Shown: in pieces, positions 1-7,279 of the stretch
Position numbering within the stretch: position 1 is the stretch's first letter
Layout of the letters: each line of letters begins with the position of its first letter
Assembly (NCBI GenBank): GCA_004297075.1
Contig: SCVK01000414.1
Span: forward strand, 1 to 38,397
Direction: 5' to 3'
Length of the DNA stretch: 38,397 bases
Origin: Chitinophagaceae bacterium
GTDB lineage: Bacteria; Bacteroidota; Bacteroidia; Chitinophagales; Chitinophagaceae
Position numbers and translations under genes: made by a program
The notes under the pieces: model-generated
Told to the model about the DNA's origin: nothing
The model's database searches: none
The model's input: only the letters and a program-made list of their open reading frames with translations

Positions 1-249
1 ATACTGGATGCTTATAAAGTTGGTGCTACTATAGAAGATCTGGATATATATGATATTGAAAACAGTATCGAAGGCATAGACAACAAAGATATTTTGTGGG
101 TATATGCTTCTCTGACCAAAGGAAGCCGTAATCATTTACGTTCTTTTATCAGAAACATTGTAGCGAATGGCAGCACCTATACCCCGCAATATATTTCGCA
201 GAGCGAGTTTGATGGCATCATTAACAGTCCGATGGAAACCGGTTTTTAA
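1..249 (+). CDS. DUF2202 ferritin-like protein (C-terminal part, 5' end outside window)
   Basis: The frame is open from the first base to a TAA at 247-249, giving 82 residues with no start in the window. The text carries the run GATIEDLDIYDIE, then LTKGSRNHLRSF and a final YTPQYIS. This is the pattern of the C-terminal helix pair of DUF2202 proteins, small four-helix ferritin-like proteins often exported in bacteria. The E-D-L-D and S-R-N-H residues are the type that line the di-metal site in ferritin-like folds. The function of the family is not established. A strong hairpin terminator lies about 60 bases downstream. The family call is from remembered sequence pattern; the truncated N-terminus prevents checking for a signal peptide. 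Confidence 0.75.
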   Translation: MLDAYKVGATIEDLDIYDIENSIEGIDNKDILWVYASLTKGSRNHLRSFIRNIVANGSTYTPQYISQSEFDGIINSPMETGF

Positions 250-310
250 TGGTACGTGTACAATTGGTGGCAGAATAGTGTTATTATATAGTAACGTCTA
301 TCAACAGATA

Positions 311-347
311 GCAGAAAAGAGGCCGTATTACCCGGCCTCTTTTCTGC
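311..347. terminator. Perfect 15-bp hairpin terminator after the DUF2202 gene
   Basis: The arms at 311-325 and 333-347 are exact reverse complements (GCAGAAAAGAGGCCG and its partner) around a 7-base loop. A-rich and T-rich ends flank a GC core, so it can end transcription in either direction. It separates the DUF2202 gene from the CHAD gene. Confidence 0.8.
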
Positions 348-434
348 GGAAACAGCTTTTATATACTACGTTTACGAGCATGAATTCTTTTAATGACGGT
401 TCAAAAAGTAGTACCTTGTATACCCGGTTTCATT

Positions 435-1244
435 ATGCACAGCAAATTGGAACGATATTATACCCAACGGATTAAAAAAATTATCCAACACCTGCAGGTA
501 TTTGAAAAATCTGTTAGCGAGGAAGGATTACACGAATTCCGGGTTGAGTTAAAAAAACTCAGCGCGCTCCTCAGATTCTTACGCAGCGAATACGGAAAAG
601 CAGCCATCAAAAAAACCAAAACAGCTATTGATTTAATTTTCCAGGAAGCTGGTTCCCTTCGCGAGCAACAGTTATTATTGGCATGGCTGGGCAAAAACAA
701 ATTACGCAGGTTACAAAAATCCTGTGCAGCCCAACATCCTGTTCCGGAAATCTCGAAAGCGTTACAGAAAGTACTGCACGCGATCCGGAAAAAACTAGCT
801 GCCAGATTAGTCAAATGCCGGCCACTGGTAGAAAAAACCCCGCAGTCAGTTACGGATCTATACACGGCTAAACTGAAACATCATATCGAGGAATCCTTAC
901 GGAAAATACCTGCCGAAACGGAATGGCATATGCTACGCAAATGCATCAAACAATGGCTGTATGCGGTTAACTGGACCACTACCAACAAATCAACCAGCCT
1001 CAGTCATCTCTACATTCACAGTAACCAGTTACAGGAAGCCATCGGCAACTGGCATGATGCCATCAACATGCATATCATGCTGCTATCTATGAAATTTCAT
1101 TTACCCAAAGATACCAACATACAAAAAGAGCATGCCAGTGCTCTACGGAAGATCCTGGTCACTATTCAGCGCAGTGCCAGAGAAGTGGAAAAGCTGCTGC
1201 TACATTCCGGACTTACCGGCAAGAGCATTTCTTCACTTAAATAA
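435..1244 (+). CDS. CHAD-domain protein
   Basis: This is an all-helical protein of 269 residues from the ATG at 435; the frame also has an ATG at 393. The N-terminal third has the CHAD signature: a conserved His with basic residues on one helix face (LHEFRVELKKLSALLRFLR), followed by an SLREQQLLLAWL helix. A second copy of the pattern near the C-terminus includes GNWHDAINMHIML. CHAD domains bind inorganic polyphosphate, and many are found with CYTH phosphatases; no CYTH gene is visible here. The later start is preferred because a TACCTTG box at 412-418 resembles a Bacteroidota -7 element and would leave a short leader. The stop overlaps the convergent tryptophanase gene by 8 bases. It has no signal peptide, so it is probably cytoplasmic. 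A polyphosphate-binding role is known for the family and only inferred here. Confidence 0.85.
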   Translation: MHSKLERYYTQRIKKIIQHLQVFEKSVSEEGLHEFRVELKKLSALLRFLRSEYGKAAIKKTKTAIDLIFQEAGSLREQQLLLAWLGKNKLRRLQKSCAAQHPVPEISKALQKVLHAIRKKLAARLVKCRPLVEKTPQSVTDLYTAKLKHHIEESLRKIPAETEWHMLRKCIKQWLYAVNWTTTNKSTSLSHLYIHSNQLQEAIGNWHDAINMHIMLLSMKFHLPKDTNIQKEHASALRKILVTIQRSAREVEKLLLHSGLTGKSISSLK

Positions 1245-2610
1245 CCGGTTTCAGTTTAGCGGTGAAATGACGTAACATCGGCGCTTCTTCTATAATACGG
1301 AGGCCTTTGATGGTTCCCTTTTGCTGAAACACTTCAATAATCACTTCGGCTACATAATCGATATGGCTTTGTGTATATACCCTTCTCGGAATTGCCAGAC
1401 GCACCAGCTCCAGCTGTGCGGGGATCAGTTTTTTATCGGGTGTATATTTTCCGAACATCAGGGAACCTATCTCTACCCCACGTATACCGCCATGCACATA
1501 CAAAGCGCCTACCAATGCCTGACCGGGGTACTGATCAACCGGTATATGCGGCAGAAAAGCTTTGGCATCAAGATAAATCGCATGACCACCTGCGGGTTGC
1601 ATTACCGGCACACCTGCTGCAATTAATTTGTTGCAGAGATATTCTATGCTGCGGATGCGGTATTGCAGGTAATGCTCTTCCATCACTTCGGTTAACCCAA
1701 TGGCTATGGCTTCCAGATCGCGGCCTGCCAGGCCACCATAGGTAGGGAATCCTTCCGTCATGATCAGCATATTACGGCATTGCTGCGCCAGTGTTTCATC
1801 ATACATAGCGAGAAACCCGCCGATATTGGCGAAAGCATCTTTTTTGGCACTCATGGTACAACCATCGGCATAAGAAAACATTTCGCGTACAATTTCCGGA
1901 ACAGGTGTATTGGCATAGCTTTCTTCGCGCTGTTTGATAAAATAGGCATTCTCTGCAAAACGGCAGGCATCAATGAACAGGGGAATGCCATGGGCCTTAC
2001 AGATCGCTTTCACTTCCCTGATATTCTGCATGCTCACGGGTTGTCCGCCACCTGAATTATTGGTTACCGTAATCACACAGAGCGGTATAGCCGCTGCCCC
2101 TTTTTCGTTAATGAATTTCTGCAGGGATTCTGTATCCATATTACCCTTAAATGGCGCAGGGATGGAGGGATGTTTGCCTTCTTCGCAAACCAGATCCACT
2201 CCTTCTGCACCGGAGTATTCAATATTGGCCCGGGTAGTATCAAAAAGGGTATTACTCACAAAATATTTCCCTTTTCCACCCAATATGCTGAAGAGAATTT
2301 TTTCCGCAGCCCTGCCCTGGTGCGTAGGTATCACCAGCGGAAAACCCGTAAGATCCTGTATCGTTTTTTCGAAACGAAAAAAACTGGTACTGCCTGCATA
2401 AGACTCATCGCCCTGCATCATGCCGGCCCATTGGTTACTGCTCATGGCACTGGTACCGCTATCGGTTAAGAGATCTATCAATACCCTGTCTGCATGAATG
2501 AGAAAGGGGTTATAAAAAGCATTTTCCAAAATGAGTTTTCTTTCTTCTTCGGTTGTAAAATAAACAGGCTCTACCGATTTGATGCGGAAGGGCTCAATGA
2601 TCGTTTTCAT
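1237..2610 (-). CDS. tnaA: Tryptophanase (L-tryptophan indole-lyase)
   Basis: A PLP-dependent beta-eliminating lyase that cleaves L-tryptophan to indole, pyruvate and ammonia in the cytoplasm. Its 457 residues match the family length. Visible family marks are PFRIKSVEP at the N-terminus, LTDSGTSAMSSNQWAGMM near residue 50, PTHQGRAAE at 95-103, IDACRFAENAYFIKQRE at 213-229, and the PLP lysine in SAKKDA at 254-259 (Lys256 or Lys257). Tyrosine phenol-lyase is the close alternative. The segment VEIGS where the phenol-lyase has MERG, and the ending RHFTAKLK, both fit tryptophanase. It is convergent with the CHAD gene and overlaps it by 8 bases. The gene stands alone: no leader peptide or tryptophan permease is visible upstream, unlike enteric tna operons. 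Confidence 0.93.
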   Translation of the reverse strand: MKTIIEPFRIKSVEPVYFTTEEERKLILENAFYNPFLIHADRVLIDLLTDSGTSAMSSNQWAGMMQGDESYAGSTSFFRFEKTIQDLTGFPLVIPTHQGRAAEKILFSILGGKGKYFVSNTLFDTTRANIEYSGAEGVDLVCEEGKHPSIPAPFKGNMDTESLQKFINEKGAAAIPLCVITVTNNSGGGQPVSMQNIREVKAICKAHGIPLFIDACRFAENAYFIKQREESYANTPVPEIVREMFSYADGCTMSAKKDAFANIGGFLAMYDETLAQQCRNMLIMTEGFPTYGGLAGRDLEAIAIGLTEVMEEHYLQYRIRSIEYLCNKLIAAGVPVMQPAGGHAIYLDAKAFLPHIPVDQYPGQALVGALYVHGGIRGVEIGSLMFGKYTPDKKLIPAQLELVRLAIPRRVYTQSHIDYVAEVIIEVFQQKGTIKGLRIIEEAPMLRHFTAKLKPVI

Positions 2611-2843
2611 GTATATATATTTAGAAGTGATTTACCTGCAGGCAGTGCCATACGGGTAAGAGAAGTTGTTATTCTAACACATCACAAAAAGAGGCATTAC
2701 AATAACGGTGATCAATCAATGGCTGGGAAGATGGCAGTGCAAAAGGACGGGCTGCACACTGCAGTAAGATACATTCAGGAAGGGTGACTGATAATATTTT
2801 TCCAGAGTTGCATACAGCAAAGTTCAGGCTTTTCTGCAATAAA

Positions 2844-2871
2844 CAGCCCGCAAATTTTTGTTTGCGGGCTG
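2844..2871 (-). terminator. Hairpin terminator downstream of the dehydratase gene
   Basis: Perfect 11-bp arms at 2844-2854 and 2861-2871 (CAGCCCGCAAA and its complement) enclose a T-rich loop. It lies about 20 bases beyond the stop of the minus-strand dehydratase gene. It therefore separates that transcript from tryptophanase, which needs its own promoter in 2611-2843. Confidence 0.7.
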
Positions 2872-2890
2872 GTCTCTGATGGTGGATATG

Positions 2891-4606
2891 TTAATGTGAA
2901 TCGCGGGTAACCTGGCTGCCGGAGCCTCCTTTCAGAAAATCCATATCGGCGCCAAGATGGGCCTGTTCTACATGTGTCTGGTACAGGTGCACATATCCGC
3001 GGGTCTCCATTTTTTCTTTTAGTTGCCAGTTGGCTTTGCGTTTAGCCAGTTCCTCTTCAGAAACTGCCAGTTCCAGTTTGCGGCTGCTTACATCGAGATG
3101 AATGATATCTCCGTTTTCTACCAATGCCAGCGGCCCACCCACGGCAGCTTCCGGAGATACATGTAATACCACGGTTCCAAAACCGGTACCGCTCATTCTT
3201 CCGTCTGAAATGCGTACCAGGTCCGTTACCCCCTGCTCCAGCAGTTTTTTGGGCAAAGCCATATTACCCACTTCGGCCATTCCGGGATACCCTTTAGGAC
3301 CTACATTCTTTAATACCATAATACTGTTGGCATCAATTTCTAATGCGGGATCTTCGATACGTGCGTGGTAATCTTCAATATTTTCAAACACCACTGCTTT
3401 ACCCGAATGTTTCAGCAGCGAAGTGCTGGCAGCAGAAGGTTTGATCACCGCGCCATCGGGAGCCAGGTTTCCTTTTACTACAATAATGCCTGATTCGGGT
3501 TTGAAGGGGGCTTCCATCGTACTGATGATATTTCTATCATACACTTCAGCCTGTTTACAGTTATCACCCATTGTTTTTCCGTTTACGGTAAGCACGTCAT
3601 TGTGAATAATGCTTTTCATTTCTTTGATCACTGCCGGCAAACCTCCCGAATAGTAAAGGTCTTCCATGTAATTCTCTCCCGAGGGCTGTATATTGGCCAG
3701 CAGGGGAATACCCTGTGAGTGCGTATCAAAATCATTCAGATTCAGGTCCACGCCGATCCTGCCTGCGATCGCAAGCAGGTGAATCACAAAGTTGGTTGAA
3801 CCGCCAATGGCAGCGTTTACCATGATCGCATTTTCGAATGCCTGGCGGGTAAGTATTTTGGAAAGGGTGAGGTTCTCATTCACCATCTCCACGATTCTTC
3901 TACCGGAAAGCTGCGACAATACTTTTCTGCGCGAATCGGCAGCGGGAATAGAGGCATTATTGGGCAAAGACAAACCCAGTGCCTCTACCATCACCGCCAT
4001 GGTAGAAGCGGTACCCATTACGGCGCAATGTCCCTGTGTACGGGCCATACAGGCTTCGGCTTCTACAAATTCTTCCTGTGTAATCTGTCCCAGTTTATGT
4101 GCCACATCAAAACGCCATACATCCGATGTGCCGATATCTTTTCCCTGCCAATGCCCTTTTAACATGGGACCTCCGGAGATCACCAGTGTAGGAATATCTA
4201 CACTGCAGGCACCCATTACGAGCGAGGGGGTTGTTTTATCGCAGCCACAAAGCAATACCACTCCATCAACCGGGTTGGCCCGGATCGATTCTTCCACGTC
4301 CATACTCACAAGGTTTCGGTATAACATGGCCGTGGGCTTGACCAGTGTTTCGCCGAGCGACATCACCGGGAACTCTACCGGAAAACCACCTGCTTCCAGT
4401 ACCCCTTTTTTCACCGCTTCTGCCAGGTCGCGGAAATGCGCATTACAGGGCGTAAGCTCACTCCATGTATTACAAATCCCGATCACGGGTTTACCTTCAA
4501 ACATATCCTGGGGTATACCCTGGTTTTTCATCCATGCCCGATAGATAAATCCATCTTTGCCTTTGCGGCCAAACCAGTTGCGGCTTCTGAGTGCTTGCTC
4601 TTTCAT
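2891..4606 (-). CDS. IlvD/Edd-family sugar-acid (pentonate-type) dehydratase
   Basis: An iron-sulfur dehydratase of the IlvD/Edd family, 571 residues from the ATG at 4606; the frame is open to an ATG at 4651. Counting from 4606, Cys45 (ICNTW), Cys122 with Lys124 (CGCDKTTP) and Cys194 (GHCAVMGTAST) are the residues that ligand the [2Fe-2S] cluster, with a carbamylated lysine beside the metal site. The C-terminal swivel domain has SDGRMSGTGFGT and SPEAAVGGPLAL. The motif TWSELTPCNAHFRDLA and FPVMSLGET point to the sugar-acid branch (L-arabonate, D-xylonate and similar), which dehydrates an aldonate to a 2-keto-3-deoxy acid, rather than valine/isoleucine IlvD. No other ilv gene is nearby. A hydrolase of glycoside-hydrolase type lies just upstream on the same strand, which fits sugar catabolism. 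The exact substrate cannot be read. The later start is preferred because the likely -7 box at 4667-4674 sits too close to 4651. Confidence 0.85.
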   Translation of the reverse strand: MKEQALRSRNWFGRKGKDGFIYRAWMKNQGIPQDMFEGKPVIGICNTWSELTPCNAHFRDLAEAVKKGVLEAGGFPVEFPVMSLGETLVKPTAMLYRNLVSMDVEESIRANPVDGVVLLCGCDKTTPSLVMGACSVDIPTLVISGGPMLKGHWQGKDIGTSDVWRFDVAHKLGQITQEEFVEAEACMARTQGHCAVMGTASTMAVMVEALGLSLPNNASIPAADSRRKVLSQLSGRRIVEMVNENLTLSKILTRQAFENAIMVNAAIGGSTNFVIHLLAIAGRIGVDLNLNDFDTHSQGIPLLANIQPSGENYMEDLYYSGGLPAVIKEMKSIIHNDVLTVNGKTMGDNCKQAEVYDRNIISTMEAPFKPESGIIVVKGNLAPDGAVIKPSAASTSLLKHSGKAVVFENIEDYHARIEDPALEIDANSIMVLKNVGPKGYPGMAEVGNMALPKKLLEQGVTDLVRISDGRMSGTGFGTVVLHVSPEAAVGGPLALVENGDIIHLDVSSRKLELAVSEEELAKRKANWQLKEKMETRGYVHLYQTHVEQAHLGADMDFLKGGSGSQVTRDSH

Positions 4607-4666
4607 GATTCGTTTTTGTACAGGCGGCATGCCCGGTACCATTACCGGCACATCACTTTTTACACC

Positions 4667-4748
4667 GAAATATACCAGTTATTTTCGGGAACAGGAAGCC
4701 GGATAACAGAGAAGCATTTTTGTTTACAGAAATGACTCCGGATAACAG
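4667..4748 (-). promoter_or_regulatory. Candidate promoter and direct-repeat operator upstream of the dehydratase
   Basis: On the minus strand, TATATTTC (4667-4674 on the plus strand) resembles the Bacteroidota -7 box TAnnTTTG. Upstream of it are two identical 11-base direct repeats, CCGGATAACAG on the plus strand, at 4699-4709 and 4738-4748, spaced 39 bases start to start. That placement fits an activator or repressor binding in tandem near the -33 region. Function is inferred from position only. Confidence 0.4.
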
Positions 4749-4770
4749 CAAGATGTATAAAAAACGGTTC

Positions 4771-6927
4771 CTATTCCAGCACATACCATTGGTAAGCTCC
4801 GGGCAATAAGGTAAAATTGATGTCAACTGTATAATCTCTGTTTAAAGACAGTTGAATGGTTTTCCCATTAGCAGCTATCATACTAACCTGCCGCGACAAT
4901 CCTGTATAATACAATGGCAGTTTAATTTTACGGGTAATGGTTTCCCGGGTGGGATTAAATAGCATCATCAGTCCTTTTTCTTTACCCGCCGGATCAACAT
5001 GCAGCCAACCGTCCCAGTCGCGGCCATCAGCCCGTCGTAAATGTATCAGGTCTGCATTCAGAATATGTCTGTATTGTTTATACCAGCTGATCACTTTGCT
5101 GACCATTTTACGGGTAGCTTCTGTATCGTACAATCTTGGTCCGCGGTAACAGGCCTGTACACCGGCACCATAGTACTGCATCATCAGTTGTTCATAATCG
5201 GCCAGGTGTTCGCTCAAAGGTTCCAGCACGGCTTCCGGTCCACCACCCTGGTACTTGGTAAGCGGCACAAAACCCCATGCCATCGACGGCGTTTTTTCGA
5301 TAGTGCCATCGTGGATATTCTGCCGGTTAAGCATTTTCTGCTGCTCGCGCGATAAAGAAAAATTCACTTCGCGGTAACCCAGTGCGATCTTATGTGTACC
5401 ATCCAGAAAATACCAATCGGGTGCATTGATGTAAACACCCCGCTCATTCAACCAATGATATAATTCCTTCTGGATCTCCATCTGTTTCCACTGCGAATCT
5501 TCCAGCCCGCTATGGCCGGGATGTTGGGTAGAAGCACAGACATCTCCGGGATAAGGACCATCATTTTCCCAGATCGCAAAACCGGTTTCTGCAAAAAAAT
5601 ATTTGATCTTATTGCGGTAAGCCAGTCCCCATTTGCTGCCAAAACAAGGGGCATTCCCGAAAAAAGCACCACCGGGTTTACCTGTTTTTGCATCCACCAC
5701 ATCATCTTCATCGCTGATACGGCGACTGCTGAATAAAGAATATCCTCCCAACAGGATCTTTTTCTCCCGGGCATACTCGGCCAGTGTTTTCCACCGGAGA
5801 ATATTGCTGCTGCTGCTGTCTTCCATGTTCAGGTGACTGCCAAAACTGAGTATCACTGCTTCGTACCCCGTAGCGGCGCATTGATCGACGGCGCGTTTTA
5901 CTTCTTCATCATTTTTACTCACAAGATGCATAAAAACGGGATTCTGCGTGGTCCATGGTGCAATGGTGCGGTACATTTTTCGGATCATCATTCCTCTCCG
6001 CTGCCTGTCGTAACTATCCATCAGCAATTCATGTGTTCTGACCGAGGTAAAAGTTTCATCCGGTGTTAGAGAAACGCCAGTCACTTTTTCAGGATATACT
6101 TCCAGCAGGCAGGGTGTCTGGTAATTATAATTTACCTGCGAACTATAGTTGCTGTCCGTTTTCCAATGCGTGGTCTGGTCGCTGATATCATAGCGCATGG
6201 CATTGTTGAACGCATAATTGGTTTCTACATAAATACCATGTTGTTTTTTCATCTGTTCCGGCGACCCTACAACGGCACTCTCTTCTTCTACCAGTCCCAG
6301 CACTTCATTCACCACCCTGTTTACTGTAATTGTCTTTGCACTTTGGTTATGAACAGACACCCATTTGGCCATCAGAGGAATACCATCGTACAACGCATAA
6401 TGTACCACTATGTTGATTCCCTGCAAGGCAGGTAAAGCAGACACAAAAGTGAATTGTATTTCTTTACCGGTTGGTTGATGCGCATTGGTTAACCAGGTGC
6501 CCGGTTTCCAGTTAATGAAGGGTTTCAGTGCAGCAATCGTATAATTGCGGAAAATAAAATCTGTTGGTCCGGCAGTTAGTTCTGTTTCGCTGCCTTTTAC
6601 GAGATAGGCTTTTTCTTTACGTCCCTGTAAACCACCTACAGCATACACTTGATGGTTGATGGTGATTTTTGCTTCGGGTTCAATACTTCTGAGTAACTGC
6701 TGGCCAGAGCTGAGATTGGTATAATCGATACAGGCAAGGTTAGGGCCTATATAAAATACTCGCTTGAGCAATCCATTGTTCAGTTCCAGGTATTTACCCT
6801 GTTGCTGAACCGTTGCTTTTGCCGTAATAGGGTGGATCAGCCAGTCGTTTACCGATAAGGAGGGCTGTGCTTTCACTTCTATGCAAACTAATAAGAAAGC
6901 GAGCGGTAGCAGGCAGGCAGATTTCAT
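4771..6927 (-). CDS. Secreted hydrolase, probably a glycoside hydrolase with a TIM-barrel catalytic domain
   Basis: 718 residues from the ATG at 6927. The frame extends to 7017, but only the later start gives a normal signal peptide (MKSACLLPLAFLLVCIEVKAQ), so export is likely. The N-terminal 300 residues are beta-rich, with sugar-binding-domain character (LELNNGLLKRVFYIGPN). The middle is an alpha/beta barrel with acidic motifs at strand ends: IWENDGPYPGD, APDWYFLDGTHK and FGSHLNMED. The C-terminus (MMLFNPTRETITRKIKLPLY) resembles the small beta domain that closes clan GH-D enzymes such as alpha-galactosidases. I do not recognise a precise family, and the catalytic pair is not certain. It lies 164 bases upstream of the dehydratase on the same strand, which suggests a joint role in sugar use. 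Confidence 0.65.
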   Translation of the reverse strand: MKSACLLPLAFLLVCIEVKAQPSLSVNDWLIHPITAKATVQQQGKYLELNNGLLKRVFYIGPNLACIDYTNLSSGQQLLRSIEPEAKITINHQVYAVGGLQGRKEKAYLVKGSETELTAGPTDFIFRNYTIAALKPFINWKPGTWLTNAHQPTGKEIQFTFVSALPALQGINIVVHYALYDGIPLMAKWVSVHNQSAKTITVNRVVNEVLGLVEEESAVVGSPEQMKKQHGIYVETNYAFNNAMRYDISDQTTHWKTDSNYSSQVNYNYQTPCLLEVYPEKVTGVSLTPDETFTSVRTHELLMDSYDRQRRGMMIRKMYRTIAPWTTQNPVFMHLVSKNDEEVKRAVDQCAATGYEAVILSFGSHLNMEDSSSSNILRWKTLAEYAREKKILLGGYSLFSSRRISDEDDVVDAKTGKPGGAFFGNAPCFGSKWGLAYRNKIKYFFAETGFAIWENDGPYPGDVCASTQHPGHSGLEDSQWKQMEIQKELYHWLNERGVYINAPDWYFLDGTHKIALGYREVNFSLSREQQKMLNRQNIHDGTIEKTPSMAWGFVPLTKYQGGGPEAVLEPLSEHLADYEQLMMQYYGAGVQACYRGPRLYDTEATRKMVSKVISWYKQYRHILNADLIHLRRADGRDWDGWLHVDPAGKEKGLMMLFNPTRETITRKIKLPLYYTGLSRQVSMIAANGKTIQLSLNRDYTVDINFTLLPGAYQWYVLE

Positions 6928-7279
6928 ACGCAGTGTTTGGTTACTTAAAATACGAAATATGAAAGGAAGGGAGGAAGTTTCTGCAAAATCTGTCGGCAGC
7001 AGGTTGCCGGGCCACAAAAAACCACCTCAAAAAAAAGCATATCCCCCAATAGTACCTTCTTTTCCCGGTGGCTTTATGTATATGGCTGCCGGGCGGCAAG
7101 CCATTATTACAAGTGTAAATCTACTACCGATTGTTGGTTTTCAGGGCATTTGCGTTCACATTGTTATGAACCTATGGAACCACCCGGTTTTATATTTCCT
7201 GTTTTCGTAAAGTGTTTTTCCCGATTGAGAAGTAGGGGCCAGATACGCGAAAATACCTTCGCGGTCTAAACTCTATGAT
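6928..7279. other. Divergent intergenic region between the hydrolase and the TonB receptor
   Basis: No gene is seen in these 352 bases. Near the right end is a 6-bp dyad (CGCGAA at 7246-7251, TTCGCG at 7258-7263). Inside it lies TACCTTCGC at 7254-7262, which resembles a Bacteroidota -7 box and would give the receptor mRNA a leader of roughly 10-15 bases. The same octamer precedes the YheT-like gene at 32723. Confidence 0.4.

Noticed and set aside
1237-2610. Tyrosine phenol-lyase as identity of the tryptophanase gene
   Set aside because: The close paralogue has MERG at the substrate-specificity site. Here it is VEIGS, with the tryptophanase-type ending RHFTAKLK.
2611-2843. Leader peptide or attenuator for tryptophanase
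   Set aside because: I looked for a short Trp-containing frame and a Rho-site or hairpin as in enteric tna leaders and saw neither.
2891-4606. Branched-chain amino-acid enzyme IlvD
   Set aside because: The TWSELTPCNAHF region, the CDKTTP context and the absence of other ilv genes fit the sugar-acid dehydratase branch better.
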